Below, piece after piece: positions 54,901 through 64,000 of a DNA stretch of 64,000 nt; position 1 is the stretch's first letter; each line of letters starts with the position of its first letter. This stretch comes from Alopecurus myosuroides. Taxonomy: Eukaryota > Streptophyta > Magnoliopsida > Poales > Poaceae. Location of the stretch: positions 172,222,347 through 172,286,346 of the forward strand of contig CM054062.1 in the NCBI GenBank assembly GCA_028641055.1, in the 5' to 3' direction. The translations under genes and the position numbers were made by a program. The notes under the pieces are model-generated. The model did no database searches, was not told the origin of the DNA, and worked only from the letters and a program-made list of their open reading frames with translations.

Positions 54901-55366
54901 TTATGCACAGTTGAGAGATTATAGTTTTCATTCTGAGTTTAATGTGCATTTTTCCCAAAAATATTATTGATTGATTCATACCTTGTTATTACTTTCTCTC
55001 AAATTATTTGTTCTAGTCATCCTCTTAAACTTTGAAGGTGTCCTGGCATTTTTGTTTTGCCCCAATCTTAAGGACAAGCGAAATATCACTTTGCTATGTT
55101 TTCTTGATGCTAGAAACAAACTTATAACTTTCAGATGCATTATTATTCATGATCTTCTATTTGTGTTACTTTCCATGATGCAAAGTGATTGCTATGTTTC
55201 ATTTCTAAAATTGTATCTACCGTGCTTGTGTTTAAAGTAGATCTCAGCTTACATATGCTTTTACAATTTTGATGATCAAGCTTATGTTGGTAGCATGTCA
55301 CCTCAGAAATTATTTGTTTTTTCGTTTACCTACTCAAGGACGAATAGGAACTAAGCTTGGGGATGT
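51959..55366 (+). mobile_element. Athila-type internal region, second copy
   Basis: Counterpart of 6092-9499 with the same stops in the gag remnant. Primer site at 51969-51986 and polypurine tract at 55353-55366. Substitutions at 53760 and 55321. Confidence 0.7.
51969..51986 (+). other. Athila-type primer binding site, second copy
   Basis: Counterpart of 6102-6119. Confidence 0.83.
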
Positions 55367-58300
55367 TGATACGTCATAAATGTATCCATAATTTCTGATG
55401 TTCCATGTTGTTTTCATGTTATTTGCTACATGTTTGCTATACACTTTATTCCATTTTTATCGATTTTCTGGGACTAACCTATTGACAAGGTGCCACAGAG
55501 TCAGTTCCTGTTTTTTGCTGTTTTTGGTTTCAGAAAAGTTGTTCTGGAAATATTCTCGGAATTGGACGATTCAAAAACCGGGGGTCTTAGAGATCTGTCG
55601 CGCATACGGAGTCCGGAAAAGACCCGGAGGGGGGCCACATGAGCCCCACACCATAGGGCGGCGCGCCCCCTGGCCACGCCATGGGGTGGTGTGGCCCCTC
55701 TGGCCTCCCACCAACGTTACCCTTTAGCCTATTTATACCCCTCAGGAGGTTAACCCTAAAAAAATAAGCCTTTTCCATGAAAAACACCCAAGGCCGCCGC
55801 CATCGTCAACCCTTGTTTGGGAGGGTTCTAGAGCTCTCCCCGGCACCCTGCTAGGAGGGGAAATCATCACATGAGGGCTCTACACTACCATGTCTGCCTC
55901 CGGAATGATGCATGAGTAGTTCATCCTTGGACTACGGTTCCATAGCAGTAGCTAGATGATTGTTCTCACCTCTTTATGCCTCATGTTTAGATCTTGTGAG
56001 CTTCCCTAGATGTTCAAGATCATCTTATTGTAATGCTACATGTTGTGTTTGCTGGGATCCGATGAATATTGAATGCTATGTCTATTTATTATCAATCTAT
56101 CATGTTCTTTTCATGTGTATGTTATTTATGATCTTGCATGCTCTCCATTGTTAGTAGATGCTAGTGACTCCAAGAGGGAGTATTTATACTCGATAGTGGG
56201 TTCATGCATCCCTTGCATTTGTGCTCGAGTGACAGAAACGTGACAAACGGGGGATGTGTTGTTACCATTAGAGAGAAAACAACGATGTTTACATTGTTTA
56301 CATTACACACTTTGATCAATGCGATTATCTGTTGCTTGCAACTTAATACCCAAGGATTTCTCAGATGACATTCTGAGGGTGGATTATTAGTCATAGATGA
56401 AGTTGGATAACGGTCTATGAGTCTTGTTGTAATGCCCACATGAATCACATAGTAATAACCATGTCATGCATGTTTCAATATCTATCAATTGCCCAACTGT
56501 AATTTCTTCACCACACATGTTATTTATCTTCTATGGAGAGACACCACTAGTGAACTTAGGACCCCGGTCCATTTTCCTCATATTTATAATATAACAAATG
56601 CAATCACTGTTTTCACACGCTACTACTGTTTTGTCACACCCCAGATTTGGGACACTTGTAACACATGAGGGAGACCATTTTTGTGAGCCAACAAAAACTT
56701 TTTAATGCCCTTGTGTAATCCAACATTATTTATTGAACCATGGTTATCTATGCAATGCAAGCAAATTTGATTCAAAAATCATTCACTTTGTTTTCTAATG
56801 TTTTCTTAATATTTCTGGATTGTTTTCCACCTGATGCTTGCTTAGTATGGTTCTCATTGAGTGTCCTTATTTTTATTTTACGACGATAGAAACTGAAGAA
56901 GAGGTAGTTGGAGCAGGAGGTTACTACTACCACTCCTGCTGTGATCACGAACAAGACCCTCGTTTCCTCCAAGGCAAGCCATCCTTAAAGCTTGTTGTTA
57001 TTCCTACTTATCATTCTCTATCATGCATGCCCTACTTCCGAAGTTTTCAAAAACTTGATTACCAAAAACTATTTCATTGAGTGAATATTACTATTAATAT
57101 TATATAGTTATATTATCACCTTGCCATTAGTCAACTTGGTGTTACCAAGCCCTTAGCCACCATAAGGTATATAAATACCGCTTAAGATAATAATCTTGAG
57201 TCCCTAAGTGGACACTTTTAAAATGTTCTTTTGCAAACAAAAGGAGTTATGAAAATTCCACGGTGAAAAGGCGGGACCTTGTTCACTGGGGGAGCTAAGG
57301 AGTGTTTTCAAAATGTTTACAAAAGGCACATAACCTATTCTTCGCTGGACAACCAAGAAGTACTGTCGCTCTACCCCAACATGGGTACGGGGCCTATCTA
57401 GATACTTGAACTTGTTAGTGTGTGTTCTATCCAAAAAAGCTATAGAGAGGATGATACTCTGAACCGAAGTGTCGCCAGGAGGGAGAAACGGGACATACAC
57501 AGTGTGAGATTAATTGGGTCCCCTGTTCGGCGATGTGCGACATGGTGCCAGGGGGAATAAACCTAATTGAAGGGATAGCCATATACTAGCTTGTGTCAGA
57601 GTGGACAGTTAGGATCATTCTTCTGATACTTGCATATCGCTGTGTCGATCCATGGGTGGTTCATGGCAGACATTTGGATCTAGTGGAATGTGTACACCTC
57701 TGCAGAGTAAAACTATTCAGAATAGCCGAGCCCTCGGATATGGGAAGTTGAAAGGCCATGTAGCTAGTATTGTGTCAAGTTTTCAAAAATGTGTTTTTGA
57801 ACCAAGACTTGTACCCGAAAGGTACCGATGAAGGATCTGGACATGTTGTTCCAAGAAGTTTCGCAAAGAAAATTTTCTTTTATAAAACAAGTTTATAAAA
57901 CCTCTTGTACATGCGATATCTACAAGAGAAAGAAAACTTATATTATTTTCTTCTGAAGTATCTTCTTCAACAAAGATACAGATAAAATGAATGCAATTAT
58001 GATGTCATCTTAGATGTACACCATATGTAGTGAGCCCTATTTATAGCCTACCTATCCACCATATAAGCATGATGCATTTTGTAAGTGTATGAAGGATGAA
58101 TTGCTGAGTACATTCAAAAGTACTCATATTGGTTTTGACCCTGGCTATTTACTTGGCCAGACTTTGAGGAGACGCCTCTGGAGGAGGAATACGAGGAAGG
58201 GTACTACTCTGGCGATTATGCGAACTAGGCCCGGCTCCCGGTCAGCAGCGTGTCAGTGACGGCGTGACATGGGCTACCTACGTGTGTTTCTTTCCGTTGT

Positions 58301-58773
58301 GTGTGTGAGATGTGAGACTTTGCTTGTCCTGCGTGGCAGCTAATAAAGACTTGGTCATGTGACCATTGGCTTGTAAGACTGTTGTTATTCGTGTAATGGA
58401 TAATGTATCTATATACCACTTCGTATGTTGTTCACGACTGAATTTCTTGGGATCGTGAATGTATGCATATGAGGGTTCTGGACCATCCCGTTTGGGGCCT
58501 CTACATGTTTTCACATTGTTTTCCACACCATACGTTTAACCTCTTTGTTTTCAGCAAAAACAGTGAGATTGACAACCTCACTGCTTGTGTAGGTTCCACG
58601 TTGCTGCTGAACCGGTGGTGTGCCCTGCCACCTCAGCTGCATCAACCTTCAGAAGTTACTTCTTTCTCCTACTGGTCGATTCAACCTTGGTTTTGTTCTG
58701 AGGGAAACTTGCTACTGTGCTCTTCATACCTTCCTCTTGGGGTCTCCCAACGAACATGTGTCCACACGCATCA
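55367..58773 (+). mobile_element. Athila-type 3' LTR with solo-LTR insertion, second copy
   Basis: Counterpart of 9500-12906. Confidence 0.8.
56632..58505. mobile_element. Nested solo LTR, second copy
   Basis: Counterpart of 10765-12638; TGTTT target duplication at 56627-56631 and 58506-58510. Substitutions at 56730 and 58053. Confidence 0.78.
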
Positions 58774-59820
58774 AGAATCATGACTAATCCTGATGGTAAA
58801 CGAAGATGTAGCGCCCCGATGGCGATCACATCAACCTTTGATCCATTTCCGACGTGCATCATCACCTCATCTCTTGCTAGTTCCTGTTTTGACTTACATA
58901 TGTTAGCAACCGAACCGGTATCAAATACCTATGCGCTACTGCGAGTACTAGTAAGGTACACATCAATAACTTTTATATCACATATACCTTTGTTCACTTT
59001 ACCGTCCTTCTTATCCGCGAGATATTTGGTGAAGTTTTGCTTCCAATGCCCAGTGCCCTTGCAGTAAAAGCACTCAGTATCAGTCTTAGGGCTAGTCCTG
59101 GTCTTCTTCTCAGGCACGACAATAGTCTTGCTGCCCTTCTTGAAATTACCCTCTGTTTTGCCTTTCTTGCCTTTCTTTACACTAGTGATTTTATTGATCA
59201 TCAACACTTGTGCTCTTTTCTTTCTCCACTTCAGCAGTTTTGAGCATTAACATAAGTTTGAGGAGCAACTTCTTCATGCTTTGCATATTGTAGTTCACTA
59301 TAAAGTTCTTGTAACTTTTTGGAAGTGATTGGAGAATAGGATAGATTCCTAACTTGTTGGGGATCGATATTCCCAGAGCTATGAGCTTATCAGCGTATCC
59401 AGTCATTTTGAGTGCATGCTCGCTAATGGAGTTGTCCTGTTCCATCATGCAGCTAAAGAACTTTTCTCAAGCATCATAGCTTTCTACGACAACATTGGTA
59501 TCAGAAATCAATTTCACTTCTCCCAATGTATCATAAGCGTTGTTGTTCTCGAAACGCTTTCGCAACTCCGACTCTAAACCATACAGAATGTCGTAGTGAA
59601 CTACACTTAGGTTCTCCTTTAGAGTTAAAAAAACATTTTTATCTTCCTCAGGAGCGGCATCAGCGGGAGGGGCACCTAGCGGTTCATCAATCACATAGAG
59701 CTTTTGACAAGGAGTGAGGAGAATTATCAGGTTAAGGGTCCAGTTGGTAAATTTGCTTCCATTGTTTGCTAGTTTCTCTTTCTCCATGAGCATATTGAAA
59801 TTAAAAGCAGGTGGTACCAT
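58774..59820 (-). pseudogene. Angela/BARE-type Copia gag and protease remnant, second copy
   Basis: Counterpart of 12907-13953 with the same stop, frameshift and degraded zinc knuckle. Confidence 0.78.
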
Positions 59821-60947
59821 GCTCTAGAACATATTTGCAAAGACTATTTAGATTATGTTTATGATAAATTAAGTTCAAGTTAATTCAAAAATTACTATGT
59901 GAACTCCCACTCAAAAACAACATCCCTCTAGTCGTTTAAGTGATTACGCAAACCAAATCCACTACACCAAAACCGATCATCACATGATATGGTGTAGCTG
60001 CAAAGGCAAACATCGAGATGTTCGTCATATCATCCATATGACTCATGTTTTATGTTTCGGTTACGTATTTCTAGGCCATGTCTGCAAATTTTAGACTTGC
60101 CAATTAGAACCGTAGTAATTGCGTGTATAAATATAGCTTACACACGTTGTATGCGAATGTTGAGTCTATCACACACCATCATCACATGGTGTTACAAAAC
60201 GAAAATTTTCATAATGGTGCATACTAAGAAAGAACACATTATTATCTTGATATTAATTGTGAGGGGTCATCTTATAATGCTACCATCACAATGTAAGCAG
60301 AATAAGATTCATAAAAAGGATTAACATCACATGCATCAATAATGTGATATGATATGGTCCTTTTTGCACTTGGTCTCCATCTTGTGCATTGGCATGATCT
60401 CCATTATTCCAGCGTGGCACCAAGGTCCGTGGCGCCTTCTTCTTGATTGTCCTCCAAAATTACAACATATCACATGAATATGAAATCTAGCACGCATGCT
60501 AAATAATAATAAGACAACCATTAGGCTCCTGCCGGTTTGTCATAATTTACAAAGAGGATCATCTCATACATCAAATTTGTAACACTAGCCATACCACATC
60601 ACATGCCCTGCAAAAAGAAGTTAGACGCCTCTAATTTATTTTTGCATGTTTTACGCGGTTTATTGCTAGCGAAGAAACCATAACAGTGATAAACAAATTA
60701 TTAAAAACGCATTGTAGATCAGATTTTAACTACAGTGAGAGAGTCGGACACTCTCCAGCCACTTATCCAAATAAGTTGCATATCAATCATGGAACAAGTC
60801 TCATGTATGCGGACATGTAAGGTTAGTCCGGGACGCTTTATCCCTCTATACCACTAAGATCCAAAATACACGAAGGAAGCAATAACATAATCATCAACGC
60901 CTACATACACATATATTTTCTACCCGTACAAAAACCATCTACGCATA
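59821..60947 (-). mobile_element. Angela/BARE-type leader, second copy
   Basis: Counterpart of 13954-15080; noncoding. Confidence 0.58.
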
Positions 60948-60965
60948 GATCAGACTCTGATACCA
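60948..60965 (-). other. Copia primer binding site (tRNA-iMet type), second copy
   Basis: Counterpart of 15081-15098. Confidence 0.78.
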
Positions 60966-60969
60966 CTCA

Positions 60970-62513
60970 TGGATTCGTAGCATAGAAAACAAAATTATTC
61001 CTATGGTAAGAACAACCAAGGGACCACGATCTAATCTACAGGATGCATGCAACAACTAGAATAAGTTCTAGAAGAACTAAACCTCAAAGACCAAAAGTGT
61101 TACGAGATTGAATCTCGTGGATGATGTAGACGAACACTTGCCGATCTCAAGATCGTGAAAATGAGCGCTGCAATCTGCCAACGCTTCTGCAATCGGTCAC
61201 ACGCACGGCTCAACGACGACCTCCGTTCCCTCGATCCAATGGGGCAGCGGGAGTAGTAAATCCACCGAAAACTCTAACAACACGACAGTGTGGTGTGGTG
61301 AAGAAGACTATTTGTCCATGGCTTCGCCAAGTGGATAACCAAGAGGTGGAACAACGGGAGGAGGGAGAGAGATATAGACACAAGTGCATGGGGTGAGGCA
61401 GCCCCTATGGGGTGTGGCGAGACCAAGGGTGCCCCAACCTCTTCCCTCTTCATGAGAGTGGAGCTCCCACTCATGCTCTTATTCAATGGGTGGACTCTCC
61501 CCTCAAAAAACTCAAAAGTCTCCTCATCGAATGAATGAAAACAATTTTTATTTTATATTTTAATATTTGTTAATTCTATTAATCAACAAATATTCTTACC
61601 CCCAACTATTTCAATATTCCCCAAAACAATTCTGGTGTTGTCGAAACTTTTTTCCGATATTTCGTATCTACTCAAAAGCGTCGACAAATCTTAATGGTGT
61701 CACTCTACGGTTTGCGAATAATGTAGACATGATCGAGACACCTCTCCGATCAATAGTAAAAAGGGGACCTGGAGATCCGTAATGGCTCCTACACATTCAA
61801 CGATGAATCTTGTGACCGCGTGAACCATAAAGGTAATAACCAATTTCTTTTGCGTCACGATACTTTAGTTGTCCGAGATCCGATCATTGGTATCAACTAT
61901 ACCTAGTTCGATCTCGTTACCGACAAGTAATTTTTTACTCATTCCCTGATATGACATACTTGTGACCTAGTCACGTGCTTGCAAGCGGTGTTGATTTGAT
62001 ATCACCAAGAGGGCCTAGATATCTCTTAGTCATTTGGATAGGCAAATCCCACTCGTGATCCATGAGTCTCAACAAATAACTTCAGAGTACCTAATTTCAC
62101 CTTTATATTCACCCTGTTACGATTTGACGTTTGATATTATCGAATCACCCTTCCGGTGTTAGTGATTGACATGATCTCATGGTCTAAAGATTAGAGTTAT
62201 TTGGTATGTGTTTGATATAACAGTGTAAACTTACTGACTTGATTGCATTGATATACTTACTTTGGGTGTGTGTGTTCACCATATCATTCTCCTAATGACG
62301 TGATCCCCTTATTAACAACATTCAATGTTCATAATCAGGAAACCTCAATCATTAGTTAATCAACAAGGTAGTTAAATGAGAGGCGTTACTAGAAACTCTT
62401 GCTTGTTTATTAGACACACATGTATTAACATTTTCGGTTAACACAATTATAACATGAGAAATAAACATTTATCATAAACATGGAATAAGATAATAACCAT
62501 TTTATTACTGACG
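60970..62513 (-). mobile_element. Angela/BARE-type Copia LTR, second copy
   Basis: Counterpart of 15103-16646, one substitution at 61175. Confidence 0.7.
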
Positions 62514-63042
62514 AACTCTTCCATGTCAGCTTTCCATGGCGATCCTTCAAGAACACGGTCAATGTCAGCTTTCCCGACGAACTCTTCCATGAAAAGGTTG
62601 GTACCTAGATTCCGGATCTCCAACCCCTTTGGATTACCGCACGCTAGACAGATCACATATTTGATCGTCGATATGTGCAACGGATTTTGGGGAAGAACCT
62701 TCCTCACAAGCGCCCCCTCCGGCAGTCACGGTGATCGTCGTCCTCATCCTGCAATACAAAGGCAATGGATTCCTGGGAGGTGAGATTGAGCCAGCCTAGC
62801 ATCTCAGCCACTTCGTCACCCGTCGTGGCCGCGGAAGACCTAGGTGTCTCCGTCGATTCCCCCTTCGAGGTCTGGTCCAGGAGATGGACCGACAGTACCT
62901 TGCTGGCGGTCCCATGGTCACCAGCAGCTCGATCCTTCCCAGCAATGGCGCCCGAATCGCATAACCTGACGGGCAAAACCGCCCGCCACCGAACAGAAAC
63001 CAGGGATGGAATTGCAGGCACGGATGGTCCTCCCAGGGCCAC
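62514..63042 (-). pseudogene. LINE ORF1-like fragment, second copy
   Basis: Counterpart of 16647-17175 with the identical frameshift. Confidence 0.58.
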
Positions 63043-64000
63043 GGGTGGAGAGGTGGATATGGTGGAAGACGGTGTCGAGGGTCACCGCCATCAAACGGAG
63101 TCGAGGAAGCCGGGAGATCGCCTCCGCAGTCGCGAGAAACCCTAGGCCAACCGACATATAAAAATAAATATTCTTGAGTAAGCCCATGCTCCCCCACAAA
63201 AAAAAAAGAGAGAAAAAACTAGTCGCTCACGCTATTGGCTCATGAGTGCATTATTTGTTCAGGAGTAGTGTGTGGGAGGCTGGGAGCATGATGCCTAGTT
63301 GGATCCACATAGAGTCACACTTTTAGTCCTTATCTGATTTGCCTAGTCATTAGTTACATCTCTTTGTTTAAGCTTTCGATTTGAGTTTACAACTTTAGAT
63401 GGGATCCCCAGGCCTGCTCAGACATCACTAAGTTTCAGTTCGTCAGTATGCATCATCGTATTGTATTTGTACGGTAGGTGGACCAACCCTGAGTGGCCAG
63501 CACTGAGAAAACGTTCTGAGAAAAATGTGACTTGAAAACTAGTGCCGTAAAACCAAGCCCGAAAGCATTTTTTAAAAGATAAAACGCACAACGAATTAGT
63601 GATAAGCTAAAGCTGTCAACTCACTGCCATAAAAAAAAAGCTATACTGTGCTCAATACTATGTTCGCCTTGAATTGGTTAAGCGGATGAAACGATGGTTC
63701 ATTCTAGGTTAACTGGTCGCCTGTGACAAATGCATCGTGCCATGTCACGCATCACAATCACCTATATTAATGATAACATCAATTTAAAGTGGGAACTGCT
63801 TCTCTGCCACGAGTCACTGTCAAAGTTCAAACCTGACGAAACTGCAACTTGGGAAAACTGATACGGTAGATATCTTAAGACACTCCCGCTTTAATATGGA
63901 TTAATGGACGATTGCTTGATTCTCGATGATCCAATTATTGGTTTTCAGTTGACAAACCAGATTTAGTTTACTCCACTAGACTAATCTTGGCTTGCTTAAA
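63043..64000. other. Unassigned intergenic stretch, second copy of 17176-18133
   Basis: Nothing supported beyond what is said for the first copy. Confidence 0.4.

Larger units (their letters stand above)
48057..64000 (+). repeat. Near-identical second copy of 2190-18133
   Basis: 15,944 bp at a constant offset of 45,867 with no insertion or deletion. I found nine substitutions, at first-copy positions 3832, 3834, 4213, 7893, 9454, 10280, 10863, 12186 and 15308. The copy continues to the window edge, so its true length is unknown. Confidence 0.95.

Noticed and set aside
1..64000. CRISPR array, phage defence or prokaryotic operon
   Set aside because: No regularly spaced short repeats, no bacterial-type gene strings or ribosome binding sites; all recognisable coding sequence is plant retroelement.

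Overview
The window reads as intergenic DNA from a large grass genome, most likely Triticeae or a close Pooideae relative. The reasons are the stacked LTR retrotransposons (an Angela/BARE/WIS-type Copia, an Athila-type Gypsy with LTRs near 1.5 kb, a Tat-lineage Gypsy), Stowaway-type MITEs with CTCCCTCCGT-like ends, and plant LINE fragments. I find no convincing host protein-coding gene. The only host-type gene is a tRNA-Gly(CCC). No CRISPR, operon or prokaryotic feature is present.

Layout. 1-6011: minus-strand Tat-lineage Gypsy element (partial pol, gag-protease, PBS, 5' LTR) sitting in the 5' LTR of a plus-strand Athila-type element (6012-12906). The 3' LTR of that element carries a solo LTR with a target-site duplication (10765-12638). 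The Athila-type element in turn interrupts a minus-strand Angela/BARE-type Copia (12907-16646), which abuts a broken LINE-ORF1-like sequence (16647-17175). 17176-22823: low-copy-looking DNA with MITEs, a MITE/retroposon nest (20280-21995) and the tRNA. 22824-29093: a complete but dead Copia element bounded by ATATA duplications. 29099-30587: unassigned DNA with two MITEs. 30588-30750: the 3' end of a LINE, cut by a 13-N gap (30751-30763). 30764-42604 repeats 18912-30750. 42605-48056 is unique: the rest of the LINE, a poly(A)-tailed retroposon, unassigned DNA, and the 5' LTR plus gag start of a second, related Copia family. At 48056/48057 the sequence switches abruptly into a second copy of 2190 onward, which runs to the window end (48057-64000 = 2190-18133).

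The main finding is structural. The two large duplications differ in kind. The 11.84-kb repeat around the 13-N gap differs mostly by scattered 1-bp insertions and deletions. It looks like an unmerged overlap of two contigs, that is, an assembly artefact that doubles the tRNA, the Copia and the MITE nest. The 15.94-kb repeat has a constant offset of 45,867 with no indel and about nine substitutions, as expected for a very recent real duplication (or a separate mis-join). With the false overlap removed, the apparent repeat unit is about 34.0 kb.

I looked for an undescribed biological system and did not find one I can defend. The most unusual element-level signals are: a single in-frame TAG separating gag-protease from an otherwise fully open pol frame; two related Copia families whose gag frame begins almost directly after the LTR with no standard tRNA-Met primer site; loss of a TATA-containing block from one Copia LTR; and a strong excess of the CCGAGTA/TACTCGG word in the Tat element.
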